The notes beneath the pieces are model-generated. The model was not told the origin of the DNA, did no database searches, and was given only the letters and a program-made list of their open reading frames with translations. Position numbers and translations under genes: made by a program. From DATBVX01 sp963705495 (GTDB lineage Bacteria; Pseudomonadota; Gammaproteobacteria; Steroidobacterales; Steroidobacteraceae): a stretch of 64,000 nt of DNA. Position 1 is the stretch's first letter. Every line of letters begins with the position of its first letter. Below, one piece after another: positions 49,834-58,651 of this stretch. The DNA is taken from NCBI GenBank assembly GCA_963705495.1, contig CAVPJQ010000008.1, positions 62,001-126,000 on the forward strand, written 5' to 3'.

Positions 49834-50372
49834 CCTTCATTGATGAGACCGCTCGGGCCCAGCCGATAGTGCAGCGTGACGTCGAGCGTCGGGCAGCACT
49901 GAGGATCGTCGGGGCCGTGCTTGAGCAGGCGCACGTGCACCTGGGCGTTGGACAGGGTGATCTCGCTGACCTCGACCCGGTCTCCCAGCGCCAGCGGCGC
50001 CAGTACGCGCGGGTTGCCCTGCTGGTTCAGGACGGGCACGAGATCAAAGAACACTCCACTTCCGCCCGGATCGCTTTCCAGGATGATCACCGCGTCTTCG
50101 GAGCCATCGCCGTCGAGATCGCCTATCGCGTAATAGTTGGTGGCGCTCACGATGACTTCCGTTGCGGCGCCGGGTGCGGCCGATTCGCGGTACTGGCCGT
50201 TCACGAGCTGCGCCTTGCCCGAACGCGTCCACTGGGAGGGATACTCGGCGTTGCGCAGCTGCTCGAGCGTAATCTTCGCAGCAGAGTCGGGGCGTCCGGA
50301 GGATGAGTCGGGCCCGCCGCAGCCGCCTGCGCCGACGACGATGCAAGCCAACACGATGGCTGAGCGTGCCAT
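49749..50372 (-). CDS. Hypothetical lipoprotein with calcium-loop-like motif
   Basis: 207 residues. Signal peptide MARSAIVLACIVVG with lipobox-like AGGC, so probably lipid-anchored. The centre has YYAIGDLDGDGSEDAVIIL, an Asp-rich loop like those of FG-GAP or EF-hand-type calcium sites. The last 28 codons overlap the GNAT gene on the other strand and lack hydrophobic pattern. It lies 13 bp downstream of the small coiled-coil gene and is probably co-transcribed with it. Confidence 0.75.
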   Translation of the reverse strand: MARSAIVLACIVVGAGGCGGPDSSSGRPDSAAKITLEQLRNAEYPSQWTRSGKAQLVNGQYRESAAPGAATEVIVSATNYYAIGDLDGDGSEDAVIILESDPGGSGVFFDLVPVLNQQGNPRVLAPLALGDRVEVSEITLSNAQVHVRLLKHGPDDPQCCPTLDVTLHYRLGPSGLINEGQEPSRTSASPLTRKTVQSRIPTAPMRS

Positions 50373-50385
50373 TAGCTACTCCGGA

Positions 50386-50694
50386 CTACGCAGCCGGGGC
50401 GTCGCGCGCCTCAAGATCGACGATCCGCATGCGCAGTCGCCCGATCTCCAGCTCGAGATCGGAAATCCGGCGCCGCTGCGTGTCGATCTCGCGCTCCAGC
50501 ACCTGTTGCTGTGTCTCGAGCTGCTTGGTGCGCAGCACGCGCTCGTCGAGCTCGCGTTGCGCCTGTTCGAGGCGCTCACGCAGGCTGGCGAGCAGCGTGT
50601 CGAAGCGGCGTTGCGCCACGGCGCCGGAAGTCAACCATCCGAGCACCGCGCTGGCGACGATCAGGAAAATGACGGTAATTACCGAGAGTTCCAT
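50386..50694 (-). CDS. Small membrane-anchored coiled-coil protein
   Basis: 102 residues from ATG 50694, preceded by AGGAGG. One N-terminal membrane helix (VITVIFLIVASAVLGWLTSG) and then an unbroken coiled coil (RRFDTLLASLRERLEQAQRELDER-type heptads, Gln/Glu/Arg-rich) to the end. Architecture resembles YhcB-like or other division/envelope helper proteins, but no family is certain. Divergent from dodecin with about 200 bp between them. Confidence 0.75.
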   Translation of the reverse strand: MELSVITVIFLIVASAVLGWLTSGAVAQRRFDTLLASLRERLEQAQRELDERVLRTKQLETQQQVLEREIDTQRRRISDLELEIGRLRMRIVDLEARDAPAA

Positions 50695-50899
50695 TGCGGA
50701 CCGATCCTCCTTGGAATCGGCTCGGCAATCTATCGGGATGGCGGCGGACGTGCAAACCCGCGGCACGGGAGCCAGTCCCGAACCCTTACTGGGTGGGTTC
50801 TGGCCAGCCGATGGGCTGGGGACGGCTCTCTTGGTATCACACGGATTCGGCAGTAGGCTGTTACTCCCCCCTGTGAGTACGTCCACGGAAGGAGACGTC

Positions 50900-51100
50900 A
50901 TGTCAGTCGCACGCGTCACGGAATTGATTTCCTCGTCGAAGAAAAGCTACGCCGATGCCGTCGAGAGCGGCATCAAGCGCGCCACCAAGACCCTGAAGAA
51001 CGTGACGGCAGCCTGGATTGCCGCACACGAGGTGCAGGTCGAAAACGGCCGCATTCGCGAGCATCGCGTGAGGCTCAAGGTGACGTTCATTCTGGAGTGA
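50900..51100 (+). CDS. Dodecin (flavin-binding dodecamer)
   Basis: 66 residues, the length of the dodecin family. Forms a hollow dodecamer that stores or buffers riboflavin/FMN. Matches include VARVTELISSSKKSYADAVESGI, the flavin-stacking Trp in NVTAAWIAAHEV, and the C-terminal strand EHRVRLKVTFILE. ATG 50900 has ribosome binding site GGAAGGAG. Monocistronic by position. Confidence 0.95.
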   Translation: MSVARVTELISSSKKSYADAVESGIKRATKTLKNVTAAWIAAHEVQVENGRIREHRVRLKVTFILE

Positions 51101-51136
51101 GCCCGCGCCGGATCGCGCGCTGGGCGCACCTCCCCG

Positions 51137-52255
51137 CTACGCTTGCAGGGCCTGGTCCAGATCCGCGATGAGATCCTGAGGATTCTCGAGCCCGATCGAC
51201 AGGCGCAGCAGGTTTTGCGGCGTCAGTGTGTCGCTGCCTTCGACCGAGGCGCGATGCTCGATGAGGCTTTCCACACCGCCGAGACTCGTGGCTCGTATGA
51301 AGACCCGCGTGCGCGCAGCTACCGTCATCGCCGCGCGCGCATCGCCGCGCACGCACATCGAGACCATCGCACCGAAGCCCGCCATCTGAGCGCGCGCGAT
51401 GGCGTGTCCGGGGTCCTCTTCGAGTCCCGGATAACAGACCCGCTCGACGCGGGCATGCCGGCTCAGAAACCTGGCCACCTCCAGTGCGCTCGCGGACTGT
51501 GCGCGGATGCGCAGCGGCAACGTTGCAAGGCTGCGGCGGATCAGCCAGCAATCGAACGGCGAGGGCACGGCCCCACCGACTGCCTGGTACTGGCGCACGG
51601 CGGCAGCCCGGGCGGGGTCGCGCGTGATCACTGCGCCACCCATGACGTCACTGTGGCCGCCGAAATATTTCGTGGAACTGTGCACCACGAGATCGGCACC
51701 AATTTCGAGCGGCCGCTGCAACACGGGTGTGGGGAAGGTGTTGTCGCAGACCAGGAGTGCGCCGACCGACGCGGCCCGCTGTGCCACCGCCTGGATGTCC
51801 GTGATCTTGAGTGTCGGGTTGCATGGCGTCTCGATCCAGATGAGTCGTATGCCGCGCTTGAGGTGCGCGTCGAGCTGTCGCAGGTCGGGCATGTCGATGA
51901 AGTCGCTGTGCACGCCCCAGCCGCCGAGGTACTCCTTGAGCAACTGGCGCGTACCGTAGTAGCACTCGCGCGGCGCCAGCACGTGATCGCCGGGCTTGAG
52001 CAGGCTGAACACCGCCATCGTTGCCGCAGCCCCCGAAGAAAAGCAGACCGCGTCGGTCCCACCCTCGAGCTGCGCCAGGCAGGTCTCGAGTGCGCGCCGC
52101 GTCGGGTTGTCGGGGCGCGTATAGGAAAACGATCGCGCATAGCCGCCATCGACATCGCGCTCGTAAGTGGTGCTCATCTGGATCGGCGGCGTGATGGCGC
52201 CCGTCGCCGGATCGACCTGCCGGCCGGCATGCACCGCGAGCGTCTCGATCTTCAT
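51137..52255 (-). CDS. Trans-sulfuration PLP enzyme (cystathionine gamma-synthase/beta-lyase family)
   Basis: 372 residues. Cys/Met metabolism PLP-dependent family. Motifs: YTRPDNPTRRALE near 45, FSSGAAATMAVFSLL, IETPCNPTLKITDI, the cofactor-ring Asp171 in LLVCDNTF, and PLP lysine Lys196 in HSSTKYFGGHSDVMGG. C-terminal VFIRATSLGGVESLIEHRAS is typical. The family signatures do not separate gamma-synthase from beta-lyase. The phzF-like gene lies 28 bp upstream on the same strand. Confidence 0.93.
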   Translation of the reverse strand: MKIETLAVHAGRQVDPATGAITPPIQMSTTYERDVDGGYARSFSYTRPDNPTRRALETCLAQLEGGTDAVCFSSGAAATMAVFSLLKPGDHVLAPRECYYGTRQLLKEYLGGWGVHSDFIDMPDLRQLDAHLKRGIRLIWIETPCNPTLKITDIQAVAQRAASVGALLVCDNTFPTPVLQRPLEIGADLVVHSSTKYFGGHSDVMGGAVITRDPARAAAVRQYQAVGGAVPSPFDCWLIRRSLATLPLRIRAQSASALEVARFLSRHARVERVCYPGLEEDPGHAIARAQMAGFGAMVSMCVRGDARAAMTVAARTRVFIRATSLGGVESLIEHRASVEGSDTLTPQNLLRLSIGLENPQDLIADLDQALQA

Positions 52256-52283
52256 GCTTCGCAGGACTCCGGGTGTGGTTGCG

Positions 52284-53201
52284 TCAGTCGAGCCTGAGCG
52301 TGCCGCGGCTCACCAGCACCGCGTGTCCGCCGACGCGCACGGCTGCGATCCGGCCGTCGCTCATGTCGACCTCGATGTGCAGCAAGCTCGGGCGATTCAT
52401 TTCGAACCCCTGTTCGACCACCCAGCGCAACGTGCCGTTCGTGATCGTGGCGCGCGCGCCAAGATAGCCGCCGAGCGCCGCGCAAGCTGCGCCTGTAGCC
52501 GGGTCCTCCGTTACCCCGTGTTCCGGGGCGAACATCCGTGCGCGCAGGTCTGAGCCTGGCAGCTCCGGATCGCGACAAAAGAGGAAGATGTCGCGTGCCC
52601 AGTACTGTTCGAGCGTCGCATGCCAGCGCGCCACATCAGGTGTAGCCCGCGCCACCACCCCGCGATCCCGGACGGGCACGAACAGAAACGGCACGCCACA
52701 GGATGCGGACTCGGGCTTGTCTACCCCGTCGAGAATGTCTTCAGGGCGGATATGCAGAATGGCCGCGAGGCGTGCGCGGTCGGGCGGCGGCGGACCGAAT
52801 TCCGGCAACTTGACAACCGAGAGCTGCACGAAATCGGGCTTGCCGTCGCGCAATCTCACTTCGACCGGCACCAGTCCGACCTCTTCCTCGAGGAGCACTG
52901 CGGCGCGTTCCTCGCGCAGCGGGATGCGGCCAAGCGTCGCGAGCAGATATCCGGTGCCGACCGTCGGGTGCCCGGCGAACGGCAGCTCGCTCGTGGGCGT
53001 GAAGATGCGCACCTTGCACAGCGCGCGCGGGTCCCCGGCCGGCAACACGAAGACTGTCTCCGAGAGATTCATCTCGCGTGCGATCTGCTGCATCTGCTGC
53101 GTGTCGAGGCCGGCCGCGTCCGCAAACACGGCGAGCGGGTTGCCGCCGAAACGGCGTTGCGTGAACACATCGAGGGTGTGAAATTCGTATTGCGTCTTCA
53201 T
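52284..53201 (-). CDS. PhzF family isomerase-like protein
   Basis: 305 residues. Diaminopimelate-epimerase fold. Catalytic Glu48 in MNLSETVFV, the FTPTSELPFAGHPTVG segment, and GVTEDPATGAACAALGGYL all match PhzF. Outside phenazine clusters these proteins are isomerases of unknown substrate, and no phenazine genes are present here. The start overlaps the stop of the DAK2-DegV gene by 4 bp (ATGA), so it is translationally coupled. Confidence 0.93.
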   Translation of the reverse strand: MKTQYEFHTLDVFTQRRFGGNPLAVFADAAGLDTQQMQQIAREMNLSETVFVLPAGDPRALCKVRIFTPTSELPFAGHPTVGTGYLLATLGRIPLREERAAVLLEEEVGLVPVEVRLRDGKPDFVQLSVVKLPEFGPPPPDRARLAAILHIRPEDILDGVDKPESASCGVPFLFVPVRDRGVVARATPDVARWHATLEQYWARDIFLFCRDPELPGSDLRARMFAPEHGVTEDPATGAACAALGGYLGARATITNGTLRWVVEQGFEMNRPSLLHIEVDMSDGRIAAVRVGGHAVLVSRGTLRLD

Positions 53202-55027
53202 GAAAGAACCACGGGTGGGGTGTACTCCTGCAGACCGACGACCAGCATACCCGGGCCGCCGTGCGCGCCGATCGCGGGTCCGAGGGCCGTCAGGTAACGG
53301 TCACGGATGTTACTGCGATCGGCGCAGATTTCCTCCAGCAGCGCGCGCCCTTCTTCCTCGACCTGGGCGTGACCCACCGCCACACGGTATGTGACGTCAT
53401 CGCGCATGCGCCCTCTGATGAGGCGCGCGAATCGCGGGCGCAGGTTCCTGCGTCCGAAGATCACGGTGCCGGCACCGACCCGGCCATTGCGCTGGCTCAA
53501 CAGGATCGGGGTGAGGTGCAGCAGCTCCGTGATCGCTTGAACGAAGCGCGGCACGCGTCCGCCGCGCACGGCGAAATCGAGGTTGCGCAACAGTCCGAGG
53601 GTCAGGATGCGCGGCACCATCGCGCGTACAGCTTGGCTCACCTGCTGCCCGCTCATGCCGGCCTGTGCACACTCTGCGGCGTACATGGCCAGCAGCCCCT
53701 GTCCCAGTGATGCGTTGCGGCTGTCGATCACGATCACCTTGCCGTGGGCGCGCACCCGTTCGGCAGCCCCTTGTGCGGCAGCCAGCGTTCCGCTGACGCG
53801 CCCGGTGACGTTGATGGAGAGGACGGTTTCGTAGTGCGAGGCGAGGAACTCGAAGATGCGGCGAAAGTCGCCCGGCGGCGGTTGCGAGGTTTTCGGGTGC
53901 TGCGGATTGGCCGCGAGCTCTCGATAGAATTCCTCGGGACGCATCGAGACCTTGTCAAGGTAGCTGCGCTCGCCGAAATGAACGCGCAGCGGCACCATGT
54001 GGATCTCGAGTCGTTCCAGTTCCTCATCGGGGATATCGGCGCCTGAATCGACCACGATGGCGACTCCACGCCGATGGCGATGGTGCGCGGCGTCCTGCTG
54101 TTTGCGCATGTCATCGGCTTTCTGGCCCGAGATCTCGCCAAACTGGCGCGCCAGCCGGAATACGGCACGCGTGTCGTTGACATGCACGTGCACCTTGGCT
54201 TTGCGTGCGGTGCCGGCGACGACCACCCCGCTCCCAAGCGTTGCGAGTCCTTCGCGCAGTTTGCGGAGATCGATGTTTGCGCCGCCCACGATGCACTCGG
54301 TGCAGAAGCGGTGCTTGAGGTCGATCTCGATGCCCGCGGCATCCTGGGAATCGAACTCGACTTCGATCGGCGCATCGTCCGCGACCGCCTTGCCATCGAA
54401 GTAGTCCGAGATGCCCTGAACGAGCTCCACGAAACCTTGTGCTCCGGCATCGACGACGTTGGCGCTGGCCAGCACATCGAGTTGCTCGCGTGTGCGTTCC
54501 AGCGCCACTCGCAGGCGAGCGAGCGCCTGGCGAAACACGGCAGCGAAGTCGTTGGCGCAGTCCGATTGCGCGAGCACTGCGAGTTCGGCCGCGAAATCGG
54601 CGAGCACCGTGATCAATGTGCCTTCGCGCGGTTCGCTGAGCGCTTCCCGGGCGTAACGTGCTCCACTCGCCGCCCCCTCTGCGAGTGCGTGTGTCGTCAG
54701 GGTGGGCATTTCACCGAGATGCTCGGCGAGACCGACGAAGAACTGGGCGAGGATCGCCCCGGAATTGCCGCGAGCACCATCGATGGCTGCGTCGGCGACG
54801 GCCTGCAGGATCTGTCCGGCATGCCCGCCACGATGCTGGCGCAGCGCCGCGAGCACCGCGCCCATCGTCAACGTCATGTTGGTGCCGGTATCTCCGTCAG
54901 GAACCGGAAAGACGTTGATCTTGTTGAGATGTTCCTGGCAGGCGATCAATCGGCGGATCCCTGAACGCAGCGCGAAGCCGAGGCGCTCGCTGTCGAGGTC
55001 GCTGATCCCGGCGACGGCCGTATTCAC
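53198..55027 (-). CDS. DAK2-DegV fusion (fatty acid kinase A + B-like)
   Basis: 609 residues. N-terminal DAK2 kinase domain: NVFPVPDGDTGTNMTLTMG (metal-binding Asp pair), GARGNSGAILAQFF, and DAGAQGFVELVQGI. A FakA-like middle domain has RFCTECIVGGANI and HVHVNDTRAVFRLA. From about residue 315 there is a DegV domain (VAIVVDSGADIPDEEL, TSQPPPGDF, NVTGRVSGTLAAAQGAA), which in FakB binds the fatty acid. In Gram-positives these are separate proteins that phosphorylate fatty acids; here kinase and lipid-binding parts are one chain. Overlaps gspB upstream and phzF downstream by 4 bp each. Confidence 0.92.
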   Translation of the reverse strand: MNTAVAGISDLDSERLGFALRSGIRRLIACQEHLNKINVFPVPDGDTGTNMTLTMGAVLAALRQHRGGHAGQILQAVADAAIDGARGNSGAILAQFFVGLAEHLGEMPTLTTHALAEGAASGARYAREALSEPREGTLITVLADFAAELAVLAQSDCANDFAAVFRQALARLRVALERTREQLDVLASANVVDAGAQGFVELVQGISDYFDGKAVADDAPIEVEFDSQDAAGIEIDLKHRFCTECIVGGANIDLRKLREGLATLGSGVVVAGTARKAKVHVHVNDTRAVFRLARQFGEISGQKADDMRKQQDAAHHRHRRGVAIVVDSGADIPDEELERLEIHMVPLRVHFGERSYLDKVSMRPEEFYRELAANPQHPKTSQPPPGDFRRIFEFLASHYETVLSINVTGRVSGTLAAAQGAAERVRAHGKVIVIDSRNASLGQGLLAMYAAECAQAGMSGQQVSQAVRAMVPRILTLGLLRNLDFAVRGGRVPRFVQAITELLHLTPILLSQRNGRVGAGTVIFGRRNLRPRFARLIRGRMRDDVTYRVAVGHAQVEEEGRALLEEICADRSNIRDRYLTALGPAIGAHGGPGMLVVGLQEYTPPVVLS

Positions 55028-55713
55028 TGGCGGGGTAGCAGGAAGCGAACGCCGCGGTGGTTGAGGACGACCCCGTCCGGTGTGATGCGCTCGATGGTCG
55101 TGCCGTCGGGGGTCTTGCCGCCCTCGCGATACTTGCGCGTGTTGAGGAATACGAACCGGTCCACTGGCCGGCTCGCGTAGACATGCAGATCGAGGTGCAG
55201 CTCCGGGAGCGATACGCCCTGCAAACTCACATCGCCCAGGGTCGGCAGGCTCGAATAGCTTTGTTCAGGGTCCGCATCGAGGGGTGCCGCGGATTTCGCC
55301 GTGGGTCGCAGGGTCGGGTCGATTTCGGGTGCCGGCGCCGGTTCCTCGCTCGAAGGCTCCGCCTGTTGGGCGGGAGCAGGCGGGGCCTGGGTATTGGCTG
55401 GCCCTGCGGACGCTGGCGAGGGAAGTGGAAGCGGCATCGGCGCGAGTGGTGTCGCGTCCGTCGGTGCTGGAGCCGCGACGGTAACGGGAGCCGCGGCGAC
55501 GACGGGAGCATCGGCTTGCGGCGTCGAGTGGCCCCGAAAGGCCAGAACGATCACCACGATCATGTTGAGAGCCAGCAGCGCGCCGAGTGCCAGCGCCCAG
55601 ATGGGGAACGGTGAACGGGATGCCGCTCCGGCACGAATATCGGCAATGCCGGGTCCGACCTGGCGTTGGCGCTCGTGCTCCGACTTTCGCAACGCGTCGA
55701 GGATGAAGGACAT
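55024..55713 (-). CDS. gspB: Type II secretion assembly protein GspB
   Basis: 229 residues. Starts MSFILDALRKSEHERQRQ, the conserved GspB cytoplasmic tail, then a membrane helix (PIWALALGALLALNMIVVIVLAF). A long Pro/Ala linker precedes the T2SSB domain (LDLHVYASRPVDRFVFLNTRKY ... GVVLNHRGVRFLL). Works with GspA to place the GspD secretin through the cell wall. It directly follows gspA (3 bp) and overlaps the DAK2-DegV gene by 4 bp. Confidence 0.94.
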   Translation of the reverse strand: MSFILDALRKSEHERQRQVGPGIADIRAGAASRSPFPIWALALGALLALNMIVVIVLAFRGHSTPQADAPVVAAAPVTVAAPAPTDATPLAPMPLPLPSPASAGPANTQAPPAPAQQAEPSSEEPAPAPEIDPTLRPTAKSAAPLDADPEQSYSSLPTLGDVSLQGVSLPELHLDLHVYASRPVDRFVFLNTRKYREGGKTPDGTTIERITPDGVVLNHRGVRFLLPRQ

Positions 55714-55716
55714 GAC

Positions 55717-57369
55717 TCAGCCGCCCGGCGCCGGTGGTCTGAACAGGAATGGAGTGGCGGGATCCGCTAGTGCCGTGTCGAGCGCAATCTGGGTTTGCAT
55801 GCCAGCGATCCCGTCCACTGTCAGGCGATGCTCGCGCTGAAAATCTTCGACCAGGCGTGCGAGCTGCTCATCGTAGACATCGGGACGGCCCGGCGTCGGC
55901 TCGAGGCCCCTCACCTTCTCGAGACTGCGGCGCAACCAGCCCACATCATCGCCGCGCATGCCGAGCGAGAGTTCCTTCCCGCCCGCCACTCGCGGCCGCC
56001 ACAGCAACAGGTAGTCACCGAACCAGTAGCGGGAGAGCTCAGCGATGCTCACCGGTTCGCGCTTGCCGCCGACCTCCACGGCCGCCCGCTCATCGTCGAG
56101 TTGCGAGAGCACGAGCTGGTGCTCGATGCCCGCATCGTCGTTGAGCATCAGGATTGCCGGGCGATTGAGCGCACGCAGCTGACCCCACGAGCCGCGCTGC
56201 ATGACGCACTCCAGGCCCTGCTGCGCCGCCTGGTCACAGGCGTCGGTGCTGCCCGGCCGATAGGTGGCACCCCACAGCCCAAAGAGCTTCGTGAATGCCG
56301 CATCGAGATTCGTCTCGCCCGAGTGGGCGCTCAGCGTCTCGGTGATCGACGGTAAATGTGGCGCAGCGGGCGCGGGGGCAGATTTGTTCGTCGGCAAGGC
56401 TGGCGTCACTGTGGATTTCGCAACGGAAGGGCCAGCCGTGCTCGCAGCGTTCGGCAGTGCACCCGATTGCATCAATTGCCAGCCACCAAAGGCCAGGACC
56501 GCGACGCTGGCCACGAATACCCCCGCCGCGACCCAGCGAGTCCACAATGGCAGCACCGGCCGGCCGTACACCTCAGCGACAGAGCGCCGGACCAGCCTGG
56601 CGGTGATGTGACGCTCCTCCTGCGAATAGGCGCCGAGCAGCGCGCGGTCGCAGACGACATTGATGACGCGCGGAATCCCGCGCGCCAGGTGATGCACTTC
56701 GGCCAGGGCGCCGTTCGTGAACAGATCTGTAGTCGCGCCTGCGACGCGCAGCCGATGACGCACGTAGCCCGACGTTTCGCGCCGCGACAACGGTGCCAGG
56801 TGATAGCGACCCGTGATCCGCTGCGCCAATTGGCGCAGCTCCACGCGTCGCAGCACATCCCGCAGTTCCGGCTGTCCGATCAGGATGATCTGCAGCAGCT
56901 TCTGTGTGGCGGTCTCCAGGTTGGTGAGCAAGCGCACCTGTTCGAGCACATCCGGACTCAGGTTCTGTGCCTCGTCCACGATCACGACCACGCGTCGCCC
57001 TTGCGAGTACGAGTCGAGCAGGTGGCGATTCAGCGCATCGACCAGCGCCTTGACGCTCGATCGTTCACTGTCGGGAACGCTGACACGCAGTTCCTCGCAG
57101 ATCGTGAGCAGAAATTCCGCCGGCGTCACGCGCGGGTTGAGGATGAGCGCAACTTCGGCATCGTTCGGGATCTGCCCAAGGAGGCTGCGAACGATCGTCG
57201 TCTTTCCGGTGCCTACCTCACCGGTCAGCTGAATGAAGCCACCTGCCTCGTTGATGCCATATAAAAGGTGGGCGAGCGCCTCGGCATGACGTTCGCTCAG
57301 GAACAGGTAGCGAGGGTCCGGCGTGATCGAGAAAGGTTTCTCGCCGAGACCAAAAAATGCCGTATACAT
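55717..57369 (-). CDS. gspA: Type II secretion ATPase GspA/ExeA
   Basis: 550 residues. N-terminal AAA ATPase: FFGLGEKPFSITPDPRYLFL start, Walker A GEVGTGKT (50-57), Walker B VVVIVDEAQNL and QRITGRYHLAPLS. A membrane helix (WTRWVAAGVFVASVAVLAFGG) leads to a periplasmic part with a papain-like or unknown domain and a C-terminal peptidoglycan-binding domain (DEQLARLVEDFQREHRLTVDGIAG). It remodels peptidoglycan for secretin insertion. No other gsp genes are in the window. Confidence 0.94.
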   Translation of the reverse strand: MYTAFFGLGEKPFSITPDPRYLFLSERHAEALAHLLYGINEAGGFIQLTGEVGTGKTTIVRSLLGQIPNDAEVALILNPRVTPAEFLLTICEELRVSVPDSERSSVKALVDALNRHLLDSYSQGRRVVVIVDEAQNLSPDVLEQVRLLTNLETATQKLLQIILIGQPELRDVLRRVELRQLAQRITGRYHLAPLSRRETSGYVRHRLRVAGATTDLFTNGALAEVHHLARGIPRVINVVCDRALLGAYSQEERHITARLVRRSVAEVYGRPVLPLWTRWVAAGVFVASVAVLAFGGWQLMQSGALPNAASTAGPSVAKSTVTPALPTNKSAPAPAAPHLPSITETLSAHSGETNLDAAFTKLFGLWGATYRPGSTDACDQAAQQGLECVMQRGSWGQLRALNRPAILMLNDDAGIEHQLVLSQLDDERAAVEVGGKREPVSIAELSRYWFGDYLLLWRPRVAGGKELSLGMRGDDVGWLRRSLEKVRGLEPTPGRPDVYDEQLARLVEDFQREHRLTVDGIAGMQTQIALDTALADPATPFLFRPPAPGG

Positions 57370-57462
57370 AAGAACTTATCCAAGGCCACCGGGGAGCCTT
57401 GGGCGCCATGATGCACGCGCCGCGGACCTGAGTAAAACAGCGCCCGGTTGGTCGGCGGTCTT

Positions 57463-58633
57463 TCAGAGCTTCCCTGAGATAGCGTTGCGGTACAGCTTTT
57501 CGAACTTGCGCACCGAGAGCTTGACGGGATTGGACGGCGTGCTGGGATCCGCCATCGCCATCCTTGCGAAGCTCGCAACGTGAGCTTCCGTGACGCCGAG
57601 CTCGGCCAGCGTGTTGGGAATGCCGATGGTGGAGCGCAGCTCGACCACCCAGTCGAGCACCGCGCCGAAAGATGGCCGCTTCAGGCCGAGGTAGGAAGCG
57701 AGCCGCTTCATCTTGTCCTTGATGGCGCGCCGGTTGAAGACGAGCACGTACGGCATCACCACGCCGTTGGTCAGGCCATGATGCGTATCGAGGTTCGCCG
57801 AGCACGGATGGCTCAGGCTGTGCATTGCACCCAGCCCTTTCTGAAATGCAGTGGCGCCCATCGTCGAGGCGATCAGCATTTGCCCACGCGCTTCGAGGTT
57901 CGACCCGTGTGCGCAGGCCGCCGGCAGCCACTCCTTGATCAGGCGCATGCCTTCCACCGCGATTCCGTCAGCGAGCGGGTGAAAGGTCGGCGCGCAGAAG
58001 GCCTCGAGGTTGTGCGACAGCGCATCCATGCCCACGGCAGCCGTGATCCTGGCCGGCAGTCCCGCGTGCAGTTCAGGATCCTCGATCACGATCGCCGGCA
58101 ACAGGCGCGGATGGAAGATCAGCTTCTTGGTGTGATCACGCAGATCCGTGAGCACCGAGCACCGGCCCACTTCGGAGCCGGTACCCGCGGTCGTGGGCAC
58201 GGCGACGACGGGAGCCATTGCCGGCGACATTCACGCGCGTGTACCAGTCCTCCTTGTCCTCGAAGTCCCAGATGGGGCGGTTCTGCCCGACCATCAGTGC
58301 GATTGCCTTGCCGATGTCGAGGGCGCTGCCGCCGCCGAACGCGATCACGCCGTCGTGGCCGCCACTGCGATACGCATTCACGCCAGCGGTGACGTTCTCT
58401 TCCACGGGGTTGGGCTTGACGTCGGAAAACACTGCGCACCCGATGCCGGCAGCGCGGCAGGATTCGACCGCATTGCGCACCATGTCGAGCCGGGCGAGAC
58501 CGGCATCGGTCACGAGGAGCGCGTTGCGCATTCCGAGTTCGAGGCAGGCCGCCGGCAATTCGCGAATCATCCCGGCACCGAATCGAATGCTGGTCGGATA
58601 GTTCCATCGCCCGGTCAGAGTGCTTTGAGTCAT
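57463..58633 (-). pseudogene. Iron-containing alcohol dehydrogenase, one frameshift
   Basis: The N-terminal part (58633 to about 58219) reads RFGAGMIRELP, VKPNPVEENVTAG, AFGGGSALDIGKAIALM. The C-terminal part (from about 58217) reads APVVAVPTTAGTGSEVGRCS, MDALSHNLEAF and the metal-site MHSLSHPCSANLDTHHGLTNG. The frames differ by one base. Removing one A of the AA at 58218-58219 restores VAGMAPVVAVPTTAG and a full 389-residue group III dehydrogenase. No other damage is seen, so a sequencing error is at least as likely as inactivation. It is the last gene of the five-gene catabolic run; it would oxidise an alcohol to an aldehyde. Confidence 0.85.
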
Positions 58634-58651
58634 CCTGCTCGCTCCTCGCCT

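Noticed and set aside
51143..52297. 384-residue plus-strand frame
   Set aside because: Antisense of the trans-sulfuration enzyme, which has full catalytic motifs.
57218..57931. 237-residue minus-strand frame across the Fe-alcohol dehydrogenase and gspA ends
   Set aside because: Wrong frame; the real dehydrogenase C-terminus with the metal-binding His residues is in the adjacent frame.
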